DNA of 64,000 nucleotides from the NCBI RefSeq assembly GCF_023715745.1, contig NZ_JAMBOV010000001.1, positions 124,001-188,000 of the forward strand, in the 5' to 3' direction. The position numbers were made by a program, and so were the translations under genes. This document shows, piece after piece, positions 24,029 through 33,263 of the stretch. The DNA comes from Microbacterium oleivorans (GTDB taxonomy: Bacteria > Actinomycetota > Actinomycetes > Actinomycetales > Microbacteriaceae). Numbering within the stretch: the stretch's first letter is position 1; the number at the start of each line of letters is the position of its first letter. The notes under the pieces are model-generated. The model searched no databases and had not been told where the DNA came from. It saw only the letters and a list, made by a program, of their open reading frames with translations.

Positions 24029-25552
24029 TCATACGACGCGGAGGAACCCCGTGAACGCCAGTGCGCGCACACGCGGCAGCAGGTCGGCGCGCAGCGCTGC
24101 CGCGTCGACCTCGAGCAGGTCCGCGATGGCGTCGATCAGCACGCCCAGCGGCAGATCCCCGTCGCACGCGCCGACGAGGGCGGCGAGCGCGGGGTCGACG
24201 TTCAGCACGCGGCCGAACCCCGCTCCCTGACGCAGCTCGATCACCGACGGCTCCTCGGCACCGGGCCGGTGATGGCGCGCCTCGGTGACGTCCGGCGCGA
24301 CGATCGCGGTCGCCTCGGCCAGCCCGTCGTCGTCGAGCAGGCCGAGGCGGTCCCACGCAGCGAGCGCGGATCCCAGGTGCGGTCCGAGGGCGCCGGCGAC
24401 CGGCTGGGTGATCCGCTCGTAGCGGGCCAGCGGCGGCATCCCGATCGGCGTCCGTCGAAGCAGCAGGTAGCCGAACCCGATCGCCGTGACGCCCCGCTCG
24501 GCGAAGTCGGCGAGCCAGGCGTCGATGAGCCGGGCGTAGTCGGGACTCCCCGGCGTCGTACCGCCGTCACGCACCCACAGCTCGGCGTAGGCGAGGGGGT
24601 CCAGCTGCTCGCGTTCGACGATCCACGCGTCGAGCGGCTGCGCGGATGCCGCGACCCACGTGCGCACGCGGTCGAGACCGTCCTGGCCGTCGCGGTACTC
24701 CCAGTTCCCGAGCAGCTGGGCCGTGCCGCCGGGCGTCAGCACGTCGCCGACACCGGTCACGAACGCCGCGACGAGGTCGTCGCCCGCGAAGCCCGCATCC
24801 CGGTACTCGTATTCGGGCACCCCGGCGACGCGCGGCGTGATGACGAAGGGCGGGTTCGAAACCACACGGTCGAACTCCTCACCCACGACCGGCTCGAACA
24901 GGCTGCCGTGGCGCACCTCGATCCCGTCGACGTCGTTCAGCGCGGCGTTCAGGAGCGTGAACTGCAGCGCCCTCTCCGAGACGTCGGTCGCCACGACACT
25001 CGAGGCGGTGCGCCGTGCCCGCAGGGACTGGATGCCGCATCCCGTCCCGATGTCGAGCACGCGCTGCGCGGGGGTGTCGAGCTGCAGGCCGGCAAGAGTG
25101 AGCGACGCTCCGCCCACGCCGAGGACGTGCCCGGTCGGGAGCGCCCCGCCCAGCGCCGCCTCGTCGAGGTCGCTCACGATCCACCACTGTCCCGCACCCG
25201 CGGCATCCGCGAAGTCCTGCGGGCGCAGGAGCACGAGCGGTGTCGCGGTGTCACCCTCGATCCGCACGAGGCCCACGCCGGCGAGACCGGTCGCGCCGGC
25301 CGTCGGCAACGCGCGGTCGAGCGCTGCGGTCGGGGCACTGTCGCCCAGGAAGAAGGCACGGCACAGCACCGCGAGCGCGTCGTCGCGCCCCTCCAGGGAC
25401 CGGCGCGCGGGGGCGAGCAGGCCGCGGCCGATCGCGTCGTCGGCCAGCGGGCCCCACGCCGCTCGGACCGCGTCGGCGGTGTACCCGGCGGCGGCGAGGT
25501 CCGCGCGCAGCGCAGCGATCAAGGACGGGTCGGGATGCCGGGTGTCGCTCAC
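24029..25552 (-). CDS. Class I SAM-dependent methyltransferase (N-terminal DUF7059-like)
   Basis: The protein has ~507 residues. Residues ~1-150 form an N-terminal domain (RADLAAAGYTADAVRAAWGP). The Rossmann SAM domain reads VLDIGTGCGIQSLRARR, then VVATDVSERALQFTLLNAAL, with VVSNPPFVITPR, the NPPF motif of enzymes that methylate amino or amide groups in RNA bases or protein glutamine. The C-terminal ~150 residues are a separate domain, perhaps for substrate recognition. The target is unknown; an RsmC/PrmC-type ribosome-linked role is a guess. GTG 25552 is preferred over a TTG at 25564. Confidence 0.82.
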   Translation of the reverse strand: MSDTRHPDPSLIAALRADLAAAGYTADAVRAAWGPLADDAIGRGLLAPARRSLEGRDDALAVLCRAFFLGDSAPTAALDRALPTAGATGLAGVGLVRIEGDTATPLVLLRPQDFADAAGAGQWWIVSDLDEAALGGALPTGHVLGVGGASLTLAGLQLDTPAQRVLDIGTGCGIQSLRARRTASSVVATDVSERALQFTLLNAALNDVDGIEVRHGSLFEPVVGEEFDRVVSNPPFVITPRVAGVPEYEYRDAGFAGDDLVAAFVTGVGDVLTPGGTAQLLGNWEYRDGQDGLDRVRTWVAASAQPLDAWIVEREQLDPLAYAELWVRDGGTTPGSPDYARLIDAWLADFAERGVTAIGFGYLLLRRTPIGMPPLARYERITQPVAGALGPHLGSALAAWDRLGLLDDDGLAEATAIVAPDVTEARHHRPGAEEPSVIELRQGAGFGRVLNVDPALAALVGACDGDLPLGVLIDAIADLLEVDAAALRADLLPRVRALAFTGFLRVV

Positions 25553-25659
25553 CGTCCCATTCAACCGGCCCTCGGGGGCAATCAGGGGGTCCGCAGGACC
25601 GGGACCCTAGAATCACTCCCGATGGTGCGGTCATCGATCGCACGGGAATCGACCTCTTC

Positions 25660-27729
25660 ATGACCTTCATCTCGCCTGCTCCGGGCCGACGTCCGCCTCG
25701 CCGATCCCGGTGGCTGCGCGCCGCGGCGGCCACGACGGCCGTGCTCGCCCTCGCCGTGCCCGCACCGGCAGCGTTCGCGGCGGTCGACGACCCGGCCGAC
25801 GAAACGGTCACCGCCTCGCTCGCGCCGAGCGACGGCGGCATGGTCCCGGCCGTCGGCGAGCTCACCCTGACGCTCACGGCCGACAACCCGGGGCCCGACA
25901 CCCTTCCCGCCGGCGCGGCGAGTGTCGAGATCGGGGCTGAACCGATCGGGTCGGCGGCGGCACTGACCTCGTGGCTCGACAGCGGTTCCACGGGGGCCTC
26001 GTTCGACGCGGTCGGCGAGATCGCGATGCCCGAGATCGCGTCGGAGCAGTCGGCATCCGCCTCTCTCGTGATCGAGGCAGACGACGCGGGCGTCGACGAT
26101 CTCGAACCCGGCGTGTACCCGGTGCGAGCCGTGTACGGCGCGGGGGACGACGCCGTCCGCACCCGCACCGTCCTCCTGGTGCCCGAGACCGGTGGCACCA
26201 CGCGGCAGATCGGTGTCGTCGTCCCGATCACCGCGGGGCCGCAATCCGGTGGCGTCATCAGCTCCGAGTCCCTCGCCGAGCTCACCGCCGACGGGGGCGG
26301 GCTCCGCGACCAGCTGGATGCCGTGACGGGCACGCCCGCGATCCTCGCCGTCGATCCGGCGATCACGGCGTCCATCCGCGCGCTCGGCTCCGCGGCTCCC
26401 ACCGACGCCGTCGCCTGGCTGGACGATCTGCTGGCCCTTCCCAACGACCGGTTCGCGCTGCAGTACGGCGACGCAGATCTCGCGGCGCAGATCGGCGCCG
26501 GTGAGGCATCCCCCGTCCGTCCGGTCTCGTTCGCCGCCTACCTCGACCCGTCGAACTTCGGCGCCGCGACCGACGGCGCCGGTGCGACACCCACCCCGAC
26601 CCCGGCACCCGTCGACCCGGTGCTCCCCACCCTCGAGGAGCTGTTCGACATCGGCGCCGATCGCGACACCGTCTTCTGGCCGGCCACCGGCACGGCCGGC
26701 GCCGAGACAGCCGCCGCGCTCGGCGCGGTCACCGGTGGCGAAGACGCCCCGGTCACCCTGCTCCCGACATCGGTCGTGCGATCGGACGCCGGAGCCCACG
26801 CGGTCTCGGGTGACGCCGACCTGCTCGTCTACGACGCCGACCTCTCGCGTCTGCTCGAGGATGCCTCGACGACGGATGCGGAGACCGCACGAGGTGCCGT
26901 CCTGGCCGAGTTCACCGCACGGGCAGAGCTGAGCGAGCCGGCCGCGCCCCTGCTCGTGACGGTCGATCGCGCGAACGAACGATCCGCGGCGGCCCTCAGC
27001 GCCGCGATCGATGCCGCCACCGACCTGCCCGGATGGACCGCGACGGACCTCGACGGCCTTCTCGCCGCACCTGCGGCGACGGTCGAGGTCGATTCCGTCC
27101 CCGCCGACGTCGACCGCGTCGCGGTGATCGACGAGTTCCGCGCGGCTCAGGGCGGGCTGCAGCGCATCGCCGGCGTGCTCGAGGACTCCTCATTGCTCAC
27201 GTCGTCGGAGCGCGCGACCGAGCTGCAGCTGCTCGGCAACGGCTGGCTCGACGATCGTGACGCGTGGGATGCCGCGATCCAGGCCCAACGCGAGCGCATC
27301 GCCACGTGGACCGACGGGGTGGCTCTGGTCCTCGGCGGTCCCATCACCCTGGCGGGTTCCTCCGCGCCCCTCGTCTTCACTGTCCGCAACGACCTCCCGT
27401 GGCCCGCGCGCGTCGACCTGCTGGCCGCACCGGGCGATGCGCGTCTGGTGATCGAGGCGTCGACCGAGGTCGAGATCGGCGCACAGCAGACCAGCCGGGT
27501 CGCGATCCCCGTCTCCGCCCTCGTGGGCAGCGGGGAGTCCTCCGTCGACCTGCAGCTGCGTACCCCCGCGGGCGTCGAGATCGGTCCGAGCGAGAGCGTC
27601 GAGGTGTCGGTGCGCGCCGAGTGGGAGTCGGTCGCCCTCGTCATCCTCAGCGTCCTCGTCTCGGCGCTGCTCGTCTTCGGCGTCGTCCGCACGATCCGCC
27701 GTCGCAAGCGGATGCCGGTGGACGCCTGA
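25660..27729 (+). CDS. Secreted/membrane DUF6049 protein
   Basis: The 689-residue protein has an N-terminal signal (RWLRAAAATTAVLALAVPAP, cleavage near AFA) and a single C-terminal transmembrane helix (SVALVILSVLVSALLVFGVV) followed by RTIRRRKR. The large extracellular part contains two beta-rich regions and a central DUF6049 region (GALAVDPAIT-like ILAVDPAITASIRALG, then TVFWPATGTAG). Homologues sit directly upstream of murJ across Actinobacteria, so a cell-envelope role alongside lipid II flipping is likely but unproven. Its TGA overlaps the murJ start (TGATG). Confidence 0.85.
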   Translation: MTFISPAPGRRPPRRSRWLRAAAATTAVLALAVPAPAAFAAVDDPADETVTASLAPSDGGMVPAVGELTLTLTADNPGPDTLPAGAASVEIGAEPIGSAAALTSWLDSGSTGASFDAVGEIAMPEIASEQSASASLVIEADDAGVDDLEPGVYPVRAVYGAGDDAVRTRTVLLVPETGGTTRQIGVVVPITAGPQSGGVISSESLAELTADGGGLRDQLDAVTGTPAILAVDPAITASIRALGSAAPTDAVAWLDDLLALPNDRFALQYGDADLAAQIGAGEASPVRPVSFAAYLDPSNFGAATDGAGATPTPTPAPVDPVLPTLEELFDIGADRDTVFWPATGTAGAETAAALGAVTGGEDAPVTLLPTSVVRSDAGAHAVSGDADLLVYDADLSRLLEDASTTDAETARGAVLAEFTARAELSEPAAPLLVTVDRANERSAAALSAAIDAATDLPGWTATDLDGLLAAPAATVEVDSVPADVDRVAVIDEFRAAQGGLQRIAGVLEDSSLLTSSERATELQLLGNGWLDDRDAWDAAIQAQRERIATWTDGVALVLGGPITLAGSSAPLVFTVRNDLPWPARVDLLAAPGDARLVIEASTEVEIGAQQTSRVAIPVSALVGSGESSVDLQLRTPAGVEIGPSESVEVSVRAEWESVALVILSVLVSALLVFGVVRTIRRRKRMPVDA

Positions 27730-29345
27730 TGGCCGGCCTCGGACGCGCGAGCGCCACCGTCGCCGCCGGGACCATGGCGTCCCGGATCACCGGGCTCATC
27801 CGCAACATCGTGCTGGCGGCAGCGCTTCCGGTCGTCGCCGGTGGCGCGGCCGACGCATTCGCGGTAGCGAACGCGCTCCCCAACACGGTGTTCAACCTGA
27901 TCTCCTCGGGCCTCCTCGCCGGCGTGATCGTGCCGCAGATCGTGAAGGCGGTGCGGACGCACGACGACCGCGGCGACGCTTTCGTCTCCAAGCTGCTCAC
28001 CCTCGGGATGGTCGTCCTCACGGCGGTCACGGTGATCGCGGTGATCGCGGCGCCGCTGCTGATCCTCCTCTACGGCGGGGAGTTCTCGCCGGAGAAGCAG
28101 GCCCTGACGCTCGCCCTCGCGTATTGGTGCATCCCGCAGGTCCTCTTCTACGGCTTGTACGCGCTCGTGGGCGAAGTGCTGAACGCGAATCGGGTGTTCG
28201 GACCCTTCGCATGGTCGCCGATCGTCAACAACCTCGTGTCCATCGTGGGCTTCGGCGCGTTCATCTGGATCTTCGGGCCTCACGAAGAGGTCGTCGGCTG
28301 GACGCCCGGCATGGTCGCGCTCCTCGGAGGCACGGCGACACTCGGCATCGTCGTGCAGGCCGTGATCCTGCTTCTCTTCTGGCGTCGTGCGGGTCTGCGC
28401 GTCCGCCCCGACTTCCAGTGGCGTGGTCTCGGCCTGGGTGACATCGGTCGTCTCGCCGGATGGACCTTCCTGATGGTCGTCGTCGGCCAGGTGGCGGGGG
28501 TGTTCCAGGTCAACATCGTCGGTGCCGCGTCCGGAACTGGCGCAGCGAATGCGAGCCTTCAGTTCGCTTGGCTGCTCTTCATGCTGCCTTTCTCTGTCAT
28601 CGTGCTCTCCCTCGGCACCCCGTACTACACACGGCTCAGCGAGCACGTGGCGGAGGGACGCACCGACCAGGTGACGCGGGATCTTGCGTCGTTGACCCGC
28701 ACGGTCGGCATCTTCATGGTGGGCGTGCTCGCGGCCATCGTGGCCGCGATCGTCCCCCTCTCCCGCATCTTCACCAACAGCCCCGAGAATGCGGTCGCGT
28801 TCGCAGCCGTCCTCGCGGCCTATCTCGTCGCACTGCTGCCGCTGTCGTTCCAGTTCGGACTGCAGCGCACGTTCTACGCCTTGAAGGACACGCGGACGCC
28901 GTTCTTCTACACGCTCGTGCAGGCCGTGCTCGTCATCGCCTCCGCGCTCACCGCGAGTGCGCTGCTGCGTGGCGGGGTCCTGCCCGTGACGCTCCTGGCA
29001 GTGGCCATCGCGCTCGGCCAGTCGGTGGCGAACATCGTGCAGTTCTCGCTCGCAGTGACGCTGCTCCGACGCAAGATCGGTCCGCTCGGGCTGGGCGCGG
29101 CCGCTCGCGCCGTGGTCCGCTTCCTCCTCGCGGCCGTTCCGGCCGCGGGTGCGGGTGTCGCCGTCTTCCTCCTGGCCGGAGGCGTGTCGGGATGGACAAC
29201 CGCGAATGGTCTCCTCGGCTTCGTCGGCGCCGCGCTCATCGGCGGCGTCACTCTGCTCGTCTACGGCGGCATCCTGGCCCTGTTCCGCACCCCCGAACTC
29301 GGCGTCGCGTTCCGCGCCGCGCGCCGCTTCCTCCCCGGCCGGTGA
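27729..29345 (+). CDS. murJ: Lipid II flippase MurJ
   Basis: The 538-residue integral membrane protein has about 14 helices. The start (ASATVAAGTMASRITGLIRN) and ADAFAVANALPNTVFNLIS are MurJ hallmarks, as are YGGEFSPEK, ALVGEVLNANRVFGPFAWSP and FGLQRTFYALKDTRTPFFY. It flips lipid-linked peptidoglycan precursor. Mycobacterial MurJ carries an extra pseudokinase domain; here the protein ends shortly after the last helix, without it. It is coupled to the DUF6049 gene. Confidence 0.93.
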   Translation: MAGLGRASATVAAGTMASRITGLIRNIVLAAALPVVAGGAADAFAVANALPNTVFNLISSGLLAGVIVPQIVKAVRTHDDRGDAFVSKLLTLGMVVLTAVTVIAVIAAPLLILLYGGEFSPEKQALTLALAYWCIPQVLFYGLYALVGEVLNANRVFGPFAWSPIVNNLVSIVGFGAFIWIFGPHEEVVGWTPGMVALLGGTATLGIVVQAVILLLFWRRAGLRVRPDFQWRGLGLGDIGRLAGWTFLMVVVGQVAGVFQVNIVGAASGTGAANASLQFAWLLFMLPFSVIVLSLGTPYYTRLSEHVAEGRTDQVTRDLASLTRTVGIFMVGVLAAIVAAIVPLSRIFTNSPENAVAFAAVLAAYLVALLPLSFQFGLQRTFYALKDTRTPFFYTLVQAVLVIASALTASALLRGGVLPVTLLAVAIALGQSVANIVQFSLAVTLLRRKIGPLGLGAAARAVVRFLLAAVPAAGAGVAVFLLAGGVSGWTTANGLLGFVGAALIGGVTLLVYGGILALFRTPELGVAFRAARRFLPGR

Positions 29346-29430
29346 GCCCCAGGTCCGTGGAATGCCACGCGGCTACCATGGGTTGAACTGTCCGGGCGCG
29401 AACATCGCCCAGACGAAGAGAGGATTCATC

Positions 29431-30423
29431 GTGCGCAAGGTCATCATCATCGGCTCGGGTCCGGCGGGCTACACCGCGGCGATCTATGCGGCGCGCGCGA
29501 ACCTGTCGCCCCTCGTCGTCGCGAGCTCGGTCGAGGCCGGCGGAGAACTGATGAACACGACCGAGGTCGAGAACTTCCCCGGGTTCCCCGAGGGCATCAT
29601 GGGTCCCGACCTCATGACCAAGATGCAGGAGCAGGCCGAGAAGTTCGGCGCCGAGGTCGTCTACGACGACGTCGTCTCGCTCGACGTCTCCGGTGACATC
29701 AAGAAGGTCACCCTCGGCCGTGGCGAGACGCACGAGGCCGAGGCGGTCGTCTTCGCGACGGGCTCCGCTCCGCGCAAGATCGGCATCGAGGGCGAGTCGC
29801 GCCTGTCCGGGCGCGGAGTCTCCTACTGCGCCACGTGCGACGGCTTCTTCTTCCGCGAGAAGGTCATCGCCGTCGTCGGTGGCGGCGACTCCGCGATGGA
29901 GGAGGCGACGTTCCTCACCAAGTTCGCCTCGAAGGTCTACGTCATCCATCGTCGTGACGAGCTGCGCGCCTCGAAGATCATGCAGGACCGCGCCAAGGCG
30001 AACGAGAAAATCGAGTTCGTCTGGAACAGCGAGGTCATCGACGTCCTGGGAGCGGATGCCGTGAGCGGCGTCCGCCTGCGCGACACCGTCGACGGCTCCG
30101 AGCGCGACCTGGCCCTCGACGGTGTGTTCGTCGCGATCGGCTACGACCCCCGCACCCACCTCGTGCACAACGTGCTCGACATCACGGAGCACGGCACGGT
30201 GTGGGTCGACGGCCGCACCTCGAAGACCTCGGTCCCCGGTGTCTTCGCCGCGGGTGACGTCATCGACCCGACCTACCGCCAGGCGGTCACCGCAGCCGGC
30301 AGCGGGACGGTCGCCGCGCTCGACCTCGAGCACTACCTCGCCGCGCGCGGCGATGCGGGTGCACCGGCGCAGGATGCCGCCGTCATCGACGATCGCCCCG
30401 ATGCCGAGGCCGACGCGGCCTGA
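29431..30423 (+). CDS. trxB: Thioredoxin reductase
   Basis: The 330-residue flavoprotein has the FAD site VIIIGSGPAGYTAAIYAAR, the redox pair in SYCATCDGFFF (Cys133, Cys136), the NADPH site AVVGGGDSAMEEA with HRRDELRAS, and VFAAGDVIDPTYRQAVTAAG. It reduces thioredoxin with NADPH. The start is GTG 29431 with GAGAGGA upstream, giving the normal N terminus. An Ala/Asp-rich tail of ~20 residues follows the core. It is co-directional with trxA, 74 bp downstream. Confidence 0.96.
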   Translation: MRKVIIIGSGPAGYTAAIYAARANLSPLVVASSVEAGGELMNTTEVENFPGFPEGIMGPDLMTKMQEQAEKFGAEVVYDDVVSLDVSGDIKKVTLGRGETHEAEAVVFATGSAPRKIGIEGESRLSGRGVSYCATCDGFFFREKVIAVVGGGDSAMEEATFLTKFASKVYVIHRRDELRASKIMQDRAKANEKIEFVWNSEVIDVLGADAVSGVRLRDTVDGSERDLALDGVFVAIGYDPRTHLVHNVLDITEHGTVWVDGRTSKTSVPGVFAAGDVIDPTYRQAVTAAGSGTVAALDLEHYLAARGDAGAPAQDAAVIDDRPDAEADAA

Positions 30424-30497
30424 GCGCGGAACAATTCCGGCATCCGCTGCGTTCTTTTCCCTGACACCGACGTGTCGATTCCTAAGGAGACAGACAT

Positions 30498-30821
30498 ATG
30501 ACCGCCAAGGCCACGAGTGAGAGCACCTGGCAGCAGGACGTCATCGACGCCGAAGGCCCCGTTCTGGTGGACTTCTGGGCGGCGTGGTGCGGACCCTGTC
30601 GCATGGTCGGCCCCATCCTCGACGAGATCCAGACCGAGAACCCCGAGAAGATCACGGTTCTGAAGCTCAACGTCGACGAGAACCCGAACCTCGCCATGGA
30701 GTACCAGATCACGTCGATCCCGGCGATGAAGGTCTTCAACAAGGGTGAGGTCGAGAAGACGATCATCGGCGCGAAGCCGAAGTTCGCCCTCGAGCAGGAC
30801 CTCGCCGACTACATCGGCTGA
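30498..30821 (+). CDS. trxA: Thioredoxin
   Basis: The 107-residue thioredoxin has the active site WCGPC (residues 30-34), PVLVDFWAAW ahead of it, and the cis-Pro in ITSIPAMKVF. It reduces cytoplasmic disulfides with electrons from TrxB. AAGGAGA lies before ATG 30498. A hairpin follows the gene. Confidence 0.97.
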   Translation: MTAKATSESTWQQDVIDAEGPVLVDFWAAWCGPCRMVGPILDEIQTENPEKITVLKLNVDENPNLAMEYQITSIPAMKVFNKGEVEKTIIGAKPKFALEQDLADYIG

Positions 30822-30835
30822 GCAGCTCACTTCCC

Positions 30836-30870
30836 GAAGGACCCGCGCGACCCCGGTCGCCGGGTCCTTC
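30836..30870 (+). terminator. Terminator after trxA
   Basis: GAAGGACCCG (30836-30845) pairs with CGGGTCCTTC (30861-30870), followed by GTCGTTT. It lies 14 bp after the stop codon and also precedes the convergent gene's stop. Confidence 0.7.
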
Positions 30871-30876
30871 GTCGTT

Positions 30877-31866
30877 TCACCCTCGCCGGAACAGCCGCGA
30901 CCACAACGACGGTCGCGTCGTCAGTTCCCGCGCGCGACGACCCCAGTCCGTGCGCTCGACGCGCTGGGCGCCCGGCACGGACCCGATCTCCGTTCGACTG
31001 GTCACGATGTCGCCGACGATCTCGGGAAGATGGAACGTCCGCACGATCCGCCCGACCAGGTCGTCGTCGTTCTCGAACCGACGGAGGCGATCCAGCTCGA
31101 ACTGCGTCACCTGCAACTCGGCGAGCACCAGACGCTCATCCACCAGCTCCGGGATCCGCTCCAGGGAGGCCTGACGCAACGACCGCAGCACCTCCCCCGC
31201 GGGTCCGTCGTCCGCGAGGACGGACATCCACCGGGCCGGCCATGACAGGGTCAGATCAGGGATGCCGCGTCCCCGCATCCGCTCCGTGTCGGGGAAGGCG
31301 GCCAGTCCAGCGACGCTGAACACCTCGACGAGGACACTCGTCCAGGAGCGGCTGATCGTGACTACGGGGCGCTGCGCCGGCGGCCACGCATCCCGGCCCC
31401 GCTCGTGAGCCATGACGAGCAACGCACCGCCGGCCTCAGCTGCGGTGACGGATGCCTCCAGCTGCCGTGAAAGCGATGCGTAGGGCTGGGCATGGGTTCC
31501 AAGCACCACGTGCACGCGGACCACCTCGTCATTCACCAGGCGGGTCGCCGCGTCCTCCTCGGCACCCCGGCCACGAGCGACGAGGAAGAGGTCCTGCGCT
31601 TCCAGGAGGACATCGGCCCCCCACGTGCGTGCAAGTGCGTCGAGAACAGGCTGTGGCGCCGTGTCGAACAGGGATTCCTCGGACGCCACGACGAGGCCGC
31701 CGCTGGGGGTGACGGCGACCCGGGCGGTCACGGCGCCGTCCTCCTCACCCACGACCGCGACGACACCGCGCTCTCGCAGCGCCGCCGACACCGTGACGAC
31801 GTCCAGGACGACACCGCTGGACGGGGCGATGTCGAGGATCGCCGCCCTCACGTCCCGCTCGCTCAC
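30877..31866 (-). CDS. Hypothetical protein upstream of the parAB region
   Basis: The 329-residue soluble protein has no motif I can name. Residues 1-110 are beta/alpha with VLDVVTVSAALRERGVVAVV and LFLVARGRGAEED. Residues ~190-329 are rich in charged helices (LVDERLVLAELQVTQFELDR, LRRFENDDDLVGRIVRTFHL). The C terminus ends in basic residues (RPSLWSRLFRRG). It is followed upstream by a parS-like site and another unknown gene, and all three share the strand of parB, so a local chromosome-organisation role is possible but unproven. Confidence 0.65.
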   Translation of the reverse strand: MSERDVRAAILDIAPSSGVVLDVVTVSAALRERGVVAVVGEEDGAVTARVAVTPSGGLVVASEESLFDTAPQPVLDALARTWGADVLLEAQDLFLVARGRGAEEDAATRLVNDEVVRVHVVLGTHAQPYASLSRQLEASVTAAEAGGALLVMAHERGRDAWPPAQRPVVTISRSWTSVLVEVFSVAGLAAFPDTERMRGRGIPDLTLSWPARWMSVLADDGPAGEVLRSLRQASLERIPELVDERLVLAELQVTQFELDRLRRFENDDDLVGRIVRTFHLPEIVGDIVTSRTEIGSVPGAQRVERTDWGRRARELTTRPSLWSRLFRRG

Positions 31867-31889
31867 ACGCGGACCCTCACGACCGAGGG

Positions 31890-31905
31890 TGTTTCACGTG
31901 GAACG
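31890..31905. promoter_or_regulatory. parS-like site 1
   Basis: TGTTTCACGTGGAACG matches the parS consensus TGTTTCACGTGAAACA at 14 of 16 positions. It lies in the 40-bp gap between two hypothetical genes, 0.4 kb from parB. Confidence 0.7.
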
Positions 31906-31906
31906 G

Positions 31907-32242
31907 TCAGGACGCTCGCACCGAGACATTCCATGTGCGGTGGGGTTCGCTCCCCAGCAGACGCCACACCGCAGCGCTGAGTGGCGGATAGTCGAGGGCG
32001 ATCTGACGCAGCACGCGGTAATTCCGGGCCTGCGTCGGACGCTGTCCCCCGTCCGCGGCGATGTTCTCGGCACGCAGCGTCAGGACAACCAACTCGTCGA
32101 CCGAGGGGAGGTCCTCCATGAAAGACCACGGGTCCTCCCCGTCGCGCAGACGCTCCTCGACCAGCACCGACAACTCGTCCGACGCCTCTGCGCGCAGCAC
32201 CTCGAGGCTCGCGCGTCGAGGGAGGTTGGGACGATCGGTCAC
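31907..32242 (-). CDS. Hypothetical protein next to parB
   Basis: The 111-residue acidic, helical protein (LEVLRAEASDELSVLVEERL, LPSVDELVVLTLRAENIAAD, PHRTWNVSVRAS) has no recognised motif. It lies 40 bp downstream of parB on the same strand and is bordered by a parS-like site at its 3' end. Codon use and composition look genuine. Co-transcription with parAB is likely. Confidence 0.6.
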   Translation of the reverse strand: MTDRPNLPRRASLEVLRAEASDELSVLVEERLRDGEDPWSFMEDLPSVDELVVLTLRAENIAADGGQRPTQARNYRVLRQIALDYPPLSAAVWRLLGSEPHRTWNVSVRAS

Positions 32243-32282
32243 CCTTCCAGCCTACGCGTGGACCCGTGCGAACGGGGCCGGA

Positions 32283-33263
32283 TCAGGAGGCGCCGTATTC
32301 CGTCTCTCCCAGTTCCGCGAGGATGCGGTTCAGGTCCTGAATGGTAGCGAAATCAATGCTGATCTGGCCTTTACGTGCCGACAGCGAGATCTTCACCTTT
32401 GTGTTGAGTCGGTCACCGAGCCGCTCAGCGACGTCGTCGAGGTGCGCGCGGCGCGCGCCGGCCTTGGGGAGCGGGCGCACCCGATTGCCGATGGTTTTGG
32501 CCGCCGCCTCCGCCGCGCGGACGGACAGGTCCTCGTTCACGATCTTGTCGGCCAGACGCTGCATGTGCTCCGCGTCGTCGACCGAGAGGATGGCACGCGC
32601 GTGGCCGGCGCTCAGCACACCGGCGGCGACGCGCTGCTGGACCGGTACCGGCAGTTTGAGCAGGCGGATGGTGTTGCTGATCTGCGGCCGAGATCGTCCG
32701 ATGCGGGTCGCCAGCTCCTCCTGCGTGATTCCGAAGTCCTCGAGCAGCTGCTGGTACGCCGACGCCTCTTCGAGAGGGTTCAGCTGCGACCGGTGCAGGT
32801 TCTCGAGGAGCGCATCGCGCAGGAGGTGCTCGTCCTCCGTCTCCCGCAGCACCGCGGGGATGGCGGTGAGTCCCGCTTCGCGCGCTGCGCGGGTACGACG
32901 CTCACCCATGATGAGCTCGTACTCGCCCTCCTCGTTGCGACGGACGACGACGGGCTGCAGGACGCCGAACTCGCGGACGCTGTGGACCAGCTCCGCCAGG
33001 TCATCCGGGTCGAAGTTCGTCCGCGGCTGCCGCGGGTTGGGGACGATGGCGTTCGGGTCGACCTCGATGAGGCGCGTGCCGGGGACGGCGACGAGGTCGT
33101 CCTCCGCCGCCGCGGTCGCAGGCGCCTCTGGGGTCCCCCCATCCGTCTCCGTCGCCGATCGGGACGCACCGGGGAAGAACACGTCGACGGGACGGGCCTC
33201 CGACGTGTCCTGCGTGGGGATGAGTGCTCCGATGCCCCGTCCCAATCCGGTTCGCTTCGCCAT
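32283..33263 (-). CDS. parB: Chromosome partitioning protein ParB
   Basis: The 326-residue protein starts MAKRTGLGRGIGALIPT, which in ParB proteins contacts ParA. The CTPase/ParB domain has NPRQPRTNFDPDDLAELVHS and the GERR motif in LIMGERRTRAAREAG. The helix-turn-helix reads LATRIGRSRPQISNTIRLLK. The C-terminal ~60 residues dimerise (ISLSARKGQISIDFATIQDL). It binds parS and spreads as a CTP clamp. Its start overlaps the parA stop (TGATG). Five parS-like sites lie within 3 kb. Confidence 0.96.
   Translation of the reverse strand: MAKRTGLGRGIGALIPTQDTSEARPVDVFFPGASRSATETDGGTPEAPATAAAEDDLVAVPGTRLIEVDPNAIVPNPRQPRTNFDPDDLAELVHSVREFGVLQPVVVRRNEEGEYELIMGERRTRAAREAGLTAIPAVLRETEDEHLLRDALLENLHRSQLNPLEEASAYQQLLEDFGITQEELATRIGRSRPQISNTIRLLKLPVPVQQRVAAGVLSAGHARAILSVDDAEHMQRLADKIVNEDLSVRAAEAAAKTIGNRVRPLPKAGARRAHLDDVAERLGDRLNTKVKISLSARKGQISIDFATIQDLNRILAELGETEYGAS

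Noticed and set aside
22061..25663. Open frame of 1200 codons on the plus strand over the CCA and methyltransferase genes
   Set aside because: It is antisense to two clear genes, and its product is rich in Arg, His and Asp, typical of a shadow frame.
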